The translations under genes were made by a program, and so were the position numbers. A stretch of DNA of 64,000 nt from ZLKRG08 sp046048895 (lineage in GTDB: Bacteria > Actinomycetota > Actinomycetes > Nanopelagicales > Nanopelagicaceae), in the NCBI GenBank assembly GCA_046048895.1, contig JBJOFF010000001.1, positions 1 through 64,000 of the forward strand. The letters run 5' to 3'. Shown here piece after piece: positions 8,643 through 16,956 of the stretch (positions are counted from its first letter, which is position 1; the number at the start of each line of letters is the position of its first letter). The notes below the pieces were generated by a model. That model had not been told where the DNA came from. It did no database searches and saw only the letters and a program-made list of their open reading frames with translations.

Positions 8643-9402
8643 TGTATTTCTTCATTGTGATTTCTGCGGATAAAGCCCAACTATTTAATATAAATAAATC
8701 AGAAGATGCTATTATAAAAGTGTAACCTTTGGCTATTGCTTTTGCGACATTATCATCAGTGAATTCCGCTAATTGGGTGCCACAAGACATACCTGCTTTC
8801 TTGCAGACTTCGATTACTACTTTTTCGGCTTCCAATACAAGTTCGTGTTGAGTTTGACCAGGAACGCCTAATGAGCCTGATAAATCGTAAGGACCAATCA
8901 TGACACCATCTAAGTTTTTACTTGAAACTATATCTTTGATGTTTGAAACAGCTTCTTTGGTTTCGATTTGCGCAATGAAAACTGCCTTTGAGTTCCATTC
9001 TTGCAAATAGGTGTCAAAATTCTTGCCATAACCATGTGCTCTGTTAACGCCAAAACTTCTTTTGCCCGAAGGTGGAAAATGAATTAAATCCCCCAAAGAA
9101 TCTGCTTCAAGTTTATTGGAGATTAATGGCGCGATAATCCCGTCCGCGCCCGAATCTAAGAGCGGCTTTATCCAATCATTTGAGTGCGAAACAGGTCGCG
9201 GCAAGCAAGGAACGCCATTCGCTTGACTTGCAGCAATAATTCTTTGAGCCTGCTCCAAACTAATGGTCGTGTGCTCCATGTCAATTGCGTGAAAGTCAAA
9301 TGCACTTGAAGTGAAAATTTCAGTGATCGAAGGATGAGCAAAAGAAACCCATGAACCGAAAATTAATTCGCGATTTCTAAGTTTAGTTTTTAGATTTTTC
9401 AT
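8635..9402 (-). CDS. HpcH/HpaI-family class II aldolase
   Basis: The 255-residue protein has the HpcH/HpaI family pattern: AIDMEHTTIS near residue 40, the Arg of LPRPVSH, the metal-binding Glu of AQIETKEAV and the Asp of GVMIGPYDLSGSLG. The family performs reversible aldol cleavage or condensation of pyruvate with an aldehyde, giving 2-keto-3-deoxy acids. Next to KdsA and KdsB it could build or trim a 3-deoxy-ulosonate. Its ATG overlaps the stop of the CBS gene (TAATG). Family assignment is secure; whether it acts in synthesis or breakdown is not visible. Confidence 0.75.
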   Translation of the reverse strand: MKNLKTKLRNRELIFGSWVSFAHPSITEIFTSSAFDFHAIDMEHTTISLEQAQRIIAASQANGVPCLPRPVSHSNDWIKPLLDSGADGIIAPLISNKLEADSLGDLIHFPPSGKRSFGVNRAHGYGKNFDTYLQEWNSKAVFIAQIETKEAVSNIKDIVSSKNLDGVMIGPYDLSGSLGVPGQTQHELVLEAEKVVIEVCKKAGMSCGTQLAEFTDDNVAKAIAKGYTFIIASSDLFILNSWALSAEITMKKYNG

Positions 9403-9794
9403 TAACTTAGTGAGTGTCTGTGGAGTAGTCCAATTAATTTATTTTCTGAATCCAAGACGGGCAAATCCCATATCTCTTTGTCATGCATCAAGTTCTTGGC
9501 TTCATCTGCGGTTGCGCCTACTTGGATAGTTGTAGGATTTAATTTTCCAAATTCTGAAGCTGGTGAAATCAACAAGGCCGCTAACGGGGCTTGTTTTGTT
9601 AGTAATAACCTTCTCAAGTCACCATCTGTAAGTACGCTAACCAATTTATCTTCTGCATCCACCATACATGCTATTCCCAGCCTAAATTTAGTCATCTGAT
9701 CCAAAGCTTCTTTTAAAGTTGACTTTATCGAAAGAACCGCAAATTTATCGCGTGGAAGCATTCGGCTCTGAATTCTTTCGTTACTGGACATCAT
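9402..9794 (-). CDS. Stand-alone CBS-domain pair of KdsD type
   Basis: A 130-residue protein made of two CBS motifs and nothing else. The first repeat contains VLTDGDLRRLL and the protein ends IGLLHRHSL, both hallmarks of the C-terminal CBS pair of KdsD (arabinose-5-phosphate isomerase). The N-terminal SIS isomerase domain of KdsD is absent, and the gene overlaps kdsA by 14 bp, so no hidden SIS domain can lie upstream. It may be a regulatory subunit sensing a nucleotide such as CTP or CMP-sugar, or a remnant whose SIS domain works elsewhere. That role is inferred. Confidence 0.75.
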   Translation of the reverse strand: MMSSNERIQSRMLPRDKFAVLSIKSTLKEALDQMTKFRLGIACMVDAEDKLVSVLTDGDLRRLLLTKQAPLAALLISPASEFGKLNPTTIQVGATADEAKNLMHDKEIWDLPVLDSENKLIGLLHRHSLS

Positions 9795-10659
9795 CTACCC
9801 CATATCTTGATTGCATATCAACTCTTAAGTCATGAACTTCTTTTGCTTGGCCAAGCACAAAACGTAAGTCTTTAAGCGCCAGCACTGTATTTGGATCAGA
9901 CATAGAGACGTTAGGATCATTATGAATCTCCATAAATAAGGCATCCATACCACATGCTGCAGCAGCACGAACTAAATTGGGAATGTACTCTCTCTGTCCG
10001 CCTGAAATGTTACCCATCGACGTAGGCATTTGAATTGAGTGAGTTGCGTCGTAACAGACCGGATAACCTGTTTTTGCCATAATCGGAAGGCTTCGATAAT
10101 CAGTAACCAACATGTTGTAACCAAAAAAAGTTCCTCGGTCACCTAATAATATTTCGTTTCCGCCGGCAGCTTCTACTTTCTTTACGGAATTTGCCATATT
10201 CCAAGGACTCATGAATTGGCCCTTCTTAATATGGACAGGTCTACCCGTCTTTGCAGCAGCTCTTAATATTGTTGTTTGACGACAAAGATATGCAGGAACT
10301 TGAACTAAGTCGCAAACTTCTCCTGTTTTCTTTGCCCAAGCGGAATCCGAAAAGTCTGAAGTCACAGGAACTTTGAATTTATCTCGTACTTCAGCAAGGA
10401 TGTCCAAACCGGGTTCTATGCCAATACCATGATAACTATCAGGCGAAGATCTGCAATCTTTGTCGTAGCAAGATTTATAGATCCAATCCACACCAATGTC
10501 GTTGCAAATTTCACCAATTCGCTCAGCCATCATTAATGCATGTACGCGACTTTCTATCGCACATGGCCCACCGATTAAGACCAGTTTGCCATTTCCGCCA
10601 ATTTTGACTTTTTTGACGTCGCCATAACCAACTTCTATAACTTTTGTTGGGCTATACAT
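9781..10659 (-). CDS. kdsA: 3-deoxy-D-manno-octulosonate-8-phosphate synthase (KdsA)
   Basis: This 292-residue enzyme condenses phosphoenolpyruvate with arabinose-5-phosphate or a similar aldose phosphate. Family marks are IGGPCAIESR, KSCYDKDCRSSPDSYHG (equivalent to KASFDKxNRSS), HIKKGQFMSP, and CYDATHSIQMP. Cys33 in GGPCAIES is the metal ligand of the metal-dependent class; the E. coli metal-independent type has Asn there. CGGAGG sits 5 nt before the ATG, and a minus-strand TAGAAT at 10699-10704 is a plausible -10, so this is the first gene of the seven-gene operon. KDO synthesis is unusual in actinobacteria. Confidence 0.87.
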   Translation of the reverse strand: MYSPTKVIEVGYGDVKKVKIGGNGKLVLIGGPCAIESRVHALMMAERIGEICNDIGVDWIYKSCYDKDCRSSPDSYHGIGIEPGLDILAEVRDKFKVPVTSDFSDSAWAKKTGEVCDLVQVPAYLCRQTTILRAAAKTGRPVHIKKGQFMSPWNMANSVKKVEAAGGNEILLGDRGTFFGYNMLVTDYRSLPIMAKTGYPVCYDATHSIQMPTSMGNISGGQREYIPNLVRAAAACGMDALFMEIHNDPNVSMSDPNTVLALKDLRFVLGQAKEVHDLRVDMQSRYGVDDVQ

Positions 10660-10815
10660 GCATCCTCCGAATTACTTGAGCCATTACTGATTAGTCGAAA
10701 TTCTAGTGGTTAATTTGGGCTCTAAATATTATTTTTAGTGATTTTGCAGAGTTTTTATGTATTTCGATTAATTTTGGAACCCATATTTTGATACCAACTA
10801 CTTGATACCAGTTTT

Positions 10816-10857
10816 GCCCCTATTTTCGACCAGTTAGGTAGTTCGGGGCCTTTTTTC
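10816..10857 (+). terminator. Orphan Rho-independent terminator-like hairpin
   Basis: GCCCC (10816-10820) can pair with GGGGC (10845-10849). An inner ACC/GGT pairing lies in the 24-nt loop. The 3' arm is followed by CTTTTTT. No plus-strand gene lies just upstream, so the structure would end a short transcript starting inside the kdsA/ABC intergenic region. Confidence 0.45.
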
Positions 10858-11049
10858 TAAAGCTGCAACTCTCGAATCTTAGCCGTTTAGAAGATAATCA
10901 TTTAGGCTACCATTTTACTTCCTTAGCAATCCGTGATTTTCGGCTAGCGCTTGAAGCCCGGAAAGCCCAAACTGCATAAATAACTTAGTTGAACCATATG
11001 TTCGCATGGCTAAGTTATAGTATTTGAAGTGAGAATCAGCTTTTGAAGT

Positions 11050-11055
11050 TAGAAT
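11050..11055 (+). promoter_or_regulatory. -10 element of leaderless ABC-transporter operon
   Basis: TAGAAT is followed by exactly six bases (TCTCAT) and then the GTG start at 11062. There is no Shine-Dalgarno sequence, which fits a leaderless transcript. Confidence 0.55.
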
Positions 11056-11061
11056 TCTCAT

Positions 11062-12849
11062 GTGCTCAAGAAAATTAAAGGAAATAATAGCAATCTCTTC
11101 GCAATTGTTTTTGCGGCACAAGATACATTAACAAAAAAAGAACAATTGAAACTTTACGCTGTTTCTGGAATCCAATTCTTACTTTCAATTCTAGATCTTG
11201 TGTCTCTTGGGTCTATAGGTTTATTGGCTTCAATAACAATATCTGGTGTAGCCAGAAAGGAGGCAAACAGTACTTCAACCAAATTATTGGAGTTGGCACA
11301 GATCTCACAATTTTCACTTCATAAACAAGTGGCAATTATTGGATGTGTTTCCGCTCTGTTAATTTTGATTCGTACTTTCGCATCACTTACTACTATGTCG
11401 CGTGTATTCCGTTTTCTTAGTAACAGTGGTGCAAGGTTATCTAGCAACCTAATGCGAAAACTTGTTTATTCCGATAGCGCAGCTCTCAAGAAATACACAT
11501 CCCAAGAGTATGTTTACCTTTCAACCTTTGGTGTGGAATCTCTTTACCTTCGAATCCTGGCACCTCTAGTAACGCTAATCGCCGACGTTGTTTTATTAAT
11601 TGGTTTTGCAGTCGCATTGTTTGTTGTCGACCCAATTTCTGCTGCCGCAACATTAATTATTCTCGTGCTTGTGAATTCTATACTTAATTTAATTCAAAAT
11701 AGAAAAATTCAACATTATGGCCAAGTTTCGACTAAGTTTGAAATTAAAAGCCGTGAGAAGATGATTGAATCCATCAAATCCATTCGTGAAATTAGAACGA
11801 GAAACCGTCAAGAATATGTTATCAATCAGTATGAACAAGATAGAAATGCAATCGCAAATGCGACTGCATTTAATAATTGGACAGCGTATTCAAATAAATA
11901 CATAATCGAGAGTACGTTGATAATAGGCGGAATGTCTATTGCCGCTATTGAATTCTGGTTAACAGATGCCATTACTGCGATTTCTAGCCTGGCGGTGTTC
12001 TTGGCTTCTTCCCTAAGAATGGCCCCTGCAGCTCTGCGTATTCAACAATCACTACTACAGGCTCGCGTATGTAGTAAACCTGCAAGACAACTTCTCGAGT
12101 TATTAGATTATTTTGCAGACAAGAATATCAAACCTGAAGAATTAGAATCTAACCAAAGCTCCCACATCTGCGAATTTGTGCCACAAATTAGCATTGTAAA
12201 TTTGAACGTAAAGTATGAAGACTCAACCTTTGAGATAAAAGATCTTAGCCTCAACATAGGTGCTGGAGAATTTGTAGGGATTGTTGGGGAATCTGGATCC
12301 GGAAAGTCTACTTTAGTAGATGCAATCCTTGGAAATTTACAAATAACTTCAGGTAAGGTAGAAATTTCTGGAATGAAACCTTCTTTTACTTTTATACGAT
12401 ATCCAGGTTCTGTCAGCTATCTGCCCCAAGAAACATTCATTTCAAACGGATCAGTTAAAGAAAATCTTTCATTTGGGTACGACCAGAACCAATTTACAAA
12501 TGAAGAGTATGAAGAAGCTTTAAGCCGTGCCGAAATTCTTGATTTTGTTAACTCTTTGCCAAATGGTTTGGATACTGAATTAGGTGAAAATGGCGCAAGA
12601 CTTAGTGGTGGGCAAAAGCAAAGAATTGGCTTGGCAAGAGCCCTAATAACGAAACCAAGAATGATTATTTTAGATGAGGCAACATCCGCATTGGATCCTG
12701 AGACTGAATCAAAGATTTCAACAACAATCCAAAATCTAGGAAACGAAATTACCCGTCTGGTGATTACCCATAGAACCTCTACTTTGGTTGGCGCAAACCG
12801 CATACTAGAAATGAATGCAGGCACGATTAGAGAATTGCGTGCCGAGTGA
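11062..12849 (+). CDS. ABC transporter, membrane-ATPase half-transporter (PglK/MsbA-like flippase)
   Basis: The 595-residue protein joins an N-terminal membrane domain (hydrophobic spans around residues 32-60, 88-112, 168-210 and 282-315) to a C-terminal ATPase. Walker A GESGSGKS is at 409-416, followed by a Q-loop YLPQE, the signature LSGGQKQR and Walker B MIILDEATSALD, with the switch His in VITHRTS. Such homodimeric exporters flip lipid-linked oligosaccharides or lipids. It starts the plus-strand operon of sugar genes, so export of the lipid-linked glycan made by this region is likely. The GTG start is chosen because the -10 lies exactly 6 nt upstream and no other start gives a complete domain. 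Confidence 0.82.
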   Translation: MLKKIKGNNSNLFAIVFAAQDTLTKKEQLKLYAVSGIQFLLSILDLVSLGSIGLLASITISGVARKEANSTSTKLLELAQISQFSLHKQVAIIGCVSALLILIRTFASLTTMSRVFRFLSNSGARLSSNLMRKLVYSDSAALKKYTSQEYVYLSTFGVESLYLRILAPLVTLIADVVLLIGFAVALFVVDPISAAATLIILVLVNSILNLIQNRKIQHYGQVSTKFEIKSREKMIESIKSIREIRTRNRQEYVINQYEQDRNAIANATAFNNWTAYSNKYIIESTLIIGGMSIAAIEFWLTDAITAISSLAVFLASSLRMAPAALRIQQSLLQARVCSKPARQLLELLDYFADKNIKPEELESNQSSHICEFVPQISIVNLNVKYEDSTFEIKDLSLNIGAGEFVGIVGESGSGKSTLVDAILGNLQITSGKVEISGMKPSFTFIRYPGSVSYLPQETFISNGSVKENLSFGYDQNQFTNEEYEEALSRAEILDFVNSLPNGLDTELGENGARLSGGQKQRIGLARALITKPRMIILDEATSALDPETESKISTTIQNLGNEITRLVITHRTSTLVGANRILEMNAGTIRELRAE

Positions 12850-13740
12850 ATGACTGAAAGTAGTAATGTAAATTTCCAAAACGTAATTCTAGGGACCGCT
12901 AATTTCGGCCAACCTTATGGAATTACAAATTGGCATTCGCTCAGTGACGAGGAAGTATTTGAAATCTTAGACCGTGCGCGAATGTTAGGAATATCTACTT
13001 TAGATACAGCAAGTGGGTATGGCCGGTCCGAGGAGATAATCGGTAATTATCATGCAAATGGCAACTTTGTCTTTAAAGTAAATACAAAATTGTCAAATTT
13101 CGAGAAATTGACTTTCAATGAAAAAACTAACCTAGTTGAGAAAGCTAAGAATCGACTACATGTTGACGCTATTGAGAATCTTCTATTTCATAACATGGAC
13201 ACAATAAATTCCGATGGCGATGTAGGAAAATTTGTTGAAAAAACGCTGCATTCCGGACTAGTAAGAAAATCAATAGGCGTTTCAATATACGATTTCCAGG
13301 ATGCAATACTTGCAAATGACAAATTTTCTAGCCTAGATTTGTTTCAAATAAATGATAATTTGTTAACAAGAACTCTTATGAATGAAAACTTCAGGGCCAG
13401 AATAGCTGTATCTGGATTTAAGATGCAGGTTCGTTCTATTTTCTTACAGGGAGTCCTTATAGCGGATCTGGAATTGATTACAAAAGAACTTAATTTTATT
13501 AGCAGTGCAGTAACGAAACTTGAGGAAATCGCAAAAGGATTGGGTACGAATCGTCTTAGTTTATGTTTGTCCTACATGAACATGTTTCCAGATGAATTTG
13601 AATATGTGATTGCTGTTAATTCGTTAGAACAATTGAATGAAATTGCAAGTGCAAAATTGATCAATTTGTCTAATCCGATTTTAGATGAGTTGCCACTTTT
13701 AAGTAATGAAATTAGTGATCCAAGAAATTGGAAAATATGA
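12850..13740 (+). CDS. Aldo/keto reductase family protein
   Basis: A 296-residue (beta/alpha)8 aldo/keto reductase. LGTANFGQPYG begins the fold, STLDTASGYGRSE supplies the catalytic Asp52 and Tyr57, Lys80 lies in KVNTK and His114 in LFHNMD. The start codon directly follows the stop of the ABC transporter. AKRs of this type are recurrent in nonulosonate and spore-coat-like polysaccharide clusters beside SpsF-type cytidylyltransferases and GSA-like aminotransferases, exactly the neighbours here. The substrate is probably a keto-sugar of this pathway; the specific step is unknown. Confidence 0.78.
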   Translation: MTESSNVNFQNVILGTANFGQPYGITNWHSLSDEEVFEILDRARMLGISTLDTASGYGRSEEIIGNYHANGNFVFKVNTKLSNFEKLTFNEKTNLVEKAKNRLHVDAIENLLFHNMDTINSDGDVGKFVEKTLHSGLVRKSIGVSIYDFQDAILANDKFSSLDLFQINDNLLTRTLMNENFRARIAVSGFKMQVRSIFLQGVLIADLELITKELNFISSAVTKLEEIAKGLGTNRLSLCLSYMNMFPDEFEYVIAVNSLEQLNEIASAKLINLSNPILDELPLLSNEISDPRNWKI

Positions 13741-14423
13741 GAATTCTTGTAATACTGCAAGCAAGAATGTCATCCTCAAGACTCCCAGGAAAAGTTCTTA
13801 AGATTGTAAATGGCAAACCAGTTATATATTGGCATATTTCAAGAATCTTGAAAGCGAAGTTAGTTGATTCAATTATAGTTGCCACATCAACTGACGCATC
13901 TGATGATGTTTTAGTGGATTTTCTATCGAGCATTGGAATCAAGTCTTATCGAGGTAGTCTAAATAATGTTTTCTCAAGGTATCTTGAAATTTCAGAGCTA
14001 GAAAGTCCAGAAGTTATTGTGCGATTAACTGCAGACTGCCCGCTATTCATGCCTGAACTTTTAGATCAGATGTTGGTGAATTTTTCTAGATTAGATTGTG
14101 ATTATTACTCCAACATAGATCCGCCCTCATTCCCGGACGGTCTTGATATAGAAATATTTAAGTCCAAGTCTCTAAATTCCTTAAGCAAATTTGAGTTGAC
14201 AAATCAAGAATTGGAGCACGTGACAATTGGGATCAGGAATAGAAGAGACTTATTCAATCAACTTAATTTTCCTAATAACGTAGACATGAGCATGAAGCGA
14301 TGGACACTAGATACGCAAGAGGATTTAGACTTCATCAGTGCAATTTACGGTGAACTAATTGGGAAAGAGACTGAGTTTTCATTCCAGGATGTCTTGGAAG
14401 TTGAGAAAAGGATAGAAAAATGA
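13737..14423 (+). CDS. SpsF-like cytidylyltransferase (CMP-sugar synthetase family)
   Basis: The 228-residue protein begins MRILVILQARMSSSRLPGKV, the CTP-binding loop of the SpsF/NeuA/KdsB superfamily, and has VRLTADCPLFMPEL, the metal-binding Asp segment. The ATG at 13737 overlaps the preceding stop as ATGA and is preferred to an in-frame TTG at 13728. It is the second CMP-sugar-type synthetase of the region, next to the KdsB-like one at 6350-7117, and differs in length and C-terminus, so two different activated sugars are probably made. Confidence 0.8.
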   Translation: MRILVILQARMSSSRLPGKVLKIVNGKPVIYWHISRILKAKLVDSIIVATSTDASDDVLVDFLSSIGIKSYRGSLNNVFSRYLEISELESPEVIVRLTADCPLFMPELLDQMLVNFSRLDCDYYSNIDPPSFPDGLDIEIFKSKSLNSLSKFELTNQELEHVTIGIRNRRDLFNQLNFPNNVDMSMKRWTLDTQEDLDFISAIYGELIGKETEFSFQDVLEVEKRIEK

Positions 14424-15706
14424 AATATTTTGGTGAATCGCAAAAACATTTAGCCAGAACCGAGAAATTGATCCCTTTAGCATCACAAACCTTTAGTAAG
14501 TCTAGAACTCAATACCCAGTAGGCATTTCACCACTTTTTGTTGACCGCGCAAAAGGTGCCTTTTTTTGGGATATAGATGGCAACAAATATGTAGACATGG
14601 TGAATGCCTTAGCTTCGGTGACGATAGGGCATTCTGATGAAGAACTGAATAGCACAATTACAGATCAATTGGCGCGTGGAACTAATTTTTCTTTACCTGG
14701 AAAATTAGAATACGAAGTCGCGTCACTTGTGAATTTTCATATGCCATCCATAGAAAAAATGCGATTTGGAAAGAATGGTACGGACGCAACTTCTGCAGCT
14801 ATCAGACTTGCTCGGGCCTACACAGGTAAAGATTATATTGCTGTATGCGGATATCATGGATGGCAGGATTGGTATATTGCATCTACGACCAGGAATAAAG
14901 GAATACCAAATGCTATCCGTGATTTAACGGTTAAATTCTCCTTTAATGACATAGAAAGTCTTTACGATTCATTTGAATCTTGTGGTGGAAATTTAGCCGC
15001 AGTAATTATGGAGCCGATGAATGTCGAATACCCTAAAGATAACTTCCTAAGGAAAGTTCAGGAGTTTTGTAATCATAATAGTGTGATTTTTGTTCTAGAT
15101 GAAACTATCTCAGGGTTCAGATTCAATGCCGGGGGAGCACAAAAGGAATTCGATATACATCCCGACCTAACCACATTAGGCAAAGGTATTGCCAATGGTT
15201 TTCCGATTTCAGTTATCGGGGGAAAATCCGAAATTTTGGATGAAATGGAGGAGATTTTCTTTTCAGGTACATTTGGGGGAGAAATGATTTCTCTGACCGC
15301 CGCAAAGTATGTGCTCGAATTATTTAAAAAGGTAGACGTTAGTGCCAAATTAGCTGAAATTGGCAATAAAATCTGCAGTGAAGTTTCGGAAATTGTTAAG
15401 GATCTAGATCTTAATTCTGTGATGAGCATTAGTGGGCATCCAACTTGGAAATTTTACAACTGGCAAGATTCTGAAAATAATACTAGTTGGGAACTCAAAA
15501 CCTTGTTTATGCAAGAAATTTTTCAAGAGTCAGTTTTTGTAGCAGCAACACATAATGTTTCACTAGCTATGGATGAAGAAGTTCAAGCAATAATTAATTC
15601 GAGTTATCGGAGTGCATTACAAAGAGTTGCAAAGTCAGTGAAACAAAACTCAGTTAAAGATGATCTTAAAGTTCCACCATTAAAACCACTTTTTAAAGTT
15701 AGATAG
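14420..15706 (+). CDS. Class III aminotransferase (glutamate-1-semialdehyde aminomutase-like)
   Basis: A 428-residue fold-type I PLP enzyme. GKNGTDATSAAIRLARA binds the cofactor phosphate, FVLDETISGFRF supplies the cofactor Asp, and TLGKGIANGFPISV contains the Schiff-base Lys. It resembles HemL, but its place at the end of a polysaccharide operon (ATGA overlap with the SpsF-like gene) points to amination of a sugar or ulosonate rather than tetrapyrrole synthesis. AKR, SpsF and GSA-like aminotransferase together form a known gene set of surface-glycan clusters. No terminator hairpin is evident after it. Confidence 0.78.
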   Translation: MKYFGESQKHLARTEKLIPLASQTFSKSRTQYPVGISPLFVDRAKGAFFWDIDGNKYVDMVNALASVTIGHSDEELNSTITDQLARGTNFSLPGKLEYEVASLVNFHMPSIEKMRFGKNGTDATSAAIRLARAYTGKDYIAVCGYHGWQDWYIASTTRNKGIPNAIRDLTVKFSFNDIESLYDSFESCGGNLAAVIMEPMNVEYPKDNFLRKVQEFCNHNSVIFVLDETISGFRFNAGGAQKEFDIHPDLTTLGKGIANGFPISVIGGKSEILDEMEEIFFSGTFGGEMISLTAAKYVLELFKKVDVSAKLAEIGNKICSEVSEIVKDLDLNSVMSISGHPTWKFYNWQDSENNTSWELKTLFMQEIFQESVFVAATHNVSLAMDEEVQAIINSSYRSALQRVAKSVKQNSVKDDLKVPPLKPLFKVR

Positions 15707-15792
15707 GTAGATTCTCAGTATCCTTCAGATTATTTCATTTATGGAAATAGCCGATGAATTTAATTGCTGGGTAGCTCTCGTGCTTGTCAATT

Positions 15793-16869
15793 CTATTTAG
15801 CAGCTAGGGCTGCTTCGTAGGCGTGAATGTGCCCATCTAGGAATTGTTTTGCACCAAAGCGTTCGTGGGCGATTTCTGAGGCTCTCTGCCCCATCCGGGC
15901 CCTTAATTGAGGGTTTTTAGAGAGTTGGGAGATAGCTTCTATTCGCTCATTGCGATTGTGGGTTAAGAAGCCACTTACTTGGTTTTCCAGTACATCAGAT
16001 ACAGATCCCACATCTTCAGCGACAAGTGGTAGTGAATATCCCGCGGCTTCGATTAGTGCGATCGGCTGAGCTTCATTATCTGAAGTAAGGAGCGCAATAT
16101 CGCATTGTGGCCAGAATTCTTCGGGCCTTACCCAACCAAGTAATTTTAAATTTGGTGGGGCAGATTTCTTGAGATCTACCTCTAATTCGCCCTCGCCTCC
16201 AATTAGGAAATCAATATTCTGAAAATTCATTGCGAGCTCAACGACTCTATCTGGTCGTTTGATTTTGGTCAGGCGACCAAGCCAACCGATGGTTAACTTT
16301 TCGCTAGTTCTATTTTTAGCGGGATTGGCAAAGTCGATTCCTGGACGAACCAATTGAAATGGAGTTTTTCCGAGAACTTTTTCGGTTTGTAATTCATTTT
16401 TCACTCTGGTTCCAGAGATTATGAAGTAGTCAGTAAGGTGTGAGAGTAGTTTCTCTAGCGATTTAAAAATAAAAGTGATTGGTTTGCTGTAGTAACCGTA
16501 GAGAATATGGCCATGGTAGGTGTGGACAATAGCAGGGTGAGATTTACCGAGTGAATATGTAGCAATACGGCCAAGCAATCCGGCTTTGGATGTATGGGTA
16601 TTTACTACATCTGGATTTAGTTCTTTGATTAATTTTCGGATTTCAATAAATGCTTTGAGATCGCTAAGCAGTGAGATTTTTTTGCCTAAGTTTTCGATTC
16701 GAATTCCATTAAGTTTGGTAAAGCCCGGATCTTCTAATTCATTGGTTTGTACATAGCCCGCGAGTAGCGCTACTTCATGGCCTGCCGCCCTCTGCTCACG
16801 GAGTAAGACATTTAGCCAGGTCGCAGTGCCGCCACGGTTGTAGCGGGAGATCACATGAGCGATGCGCAT
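15793..16869 (-). CDS. Family 4 (GT-B) glycosyltransferase
   Basis: The 358-residue protein starts MRIAHVISRYNRGGTATWL, a glycosyltransferase-4 N-terminus with the glycine-rich acceptor loop. It contains VNTHTSKAGLLGR and a C-terminal nucleotide-sugar site, LLTSDNEAQPIALIEAAGYSLP, with the E-x7-E-like pattern. It is cytoplasmic or membrane-peripheral by sequence. It is convergent to the aminotransferase gene and divergent from the flavocytochrome gene at 16957. Codon use is closer to the core genes to the right than to the A+T-rich region on the left, so it marks the edge of the glycan region. Acceptor and donor are unknown. Confidence 0.8.
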   Translation of the reverse strand: MRIAHVISRYNRGGTATWLNVLLREQRAAGHEVALLAGYVQTNELEDPGFTKLNGIRIENLGKKISLLSDLKAFIEIRKLIKELNPDVVNTHTSKAGLLGRIATYSLGKSHPAIVHTYHGHILYGYYSKPITFIFKSLEKLLSHLTDYFIISGTRVKNELQTEKVLGKTPFQLVRPGIDFANPAKNRTSEKLTIGWLGRLTKIKRPDRVVELAMNFQNIDFLIGGEGELEVDLKKSAPPNLKLLGWVRPEEFWPQCDIALLTSDNEAQPIALIEAAGYSLPLVAEDVGSVSDVLENQVSGFLTHNRNERIEAISQLSKNPQLRARMGQRASEIAHERFGAKQFLDGHIHAYEAALAAK

Positions 16870-16956
16870 GCTTTTATTCTTTCATGGGCGGATATTCCCC
16901 GCTTGTATGTAGGGGCATCTCAGATGCTTCTCAGGTTGGTTAGGCTTAATACCGCT

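Larger units (their letters stand above)
10660..11061. promoter_or_regulatory. 402-bp divergent regulatory region between kdsA and ABC-transporter operons
   Basis: The left end holds the kdsA ribosome site and a minus-strand TAGAAT (10699-10704). In the middle a 9-bp direct repeat TTGATACCA occurs at 10788-10796 and 10802-10810 with a 14-bp period. A plus-strand terminator-like hairpin with a T-run follows at 10816-10857. The right end holds the leaderless promoter of the ABC transporter. No plus-strand gene precedes the hairpin, so it could end a small RNA or work as an attenuator. No tRNA or known riboswitch fold was recognised. Confidence 0.5.

Noticed and set aside
10915..11061. 48-codon minus-strand reading frame starting back to back with the ABC transporter
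   Set aside because: It looks partly protein-like (MRILTSKADSH...), but it has no recognisable family, no clear promoter or ribosome site, and lies in a promoter region.
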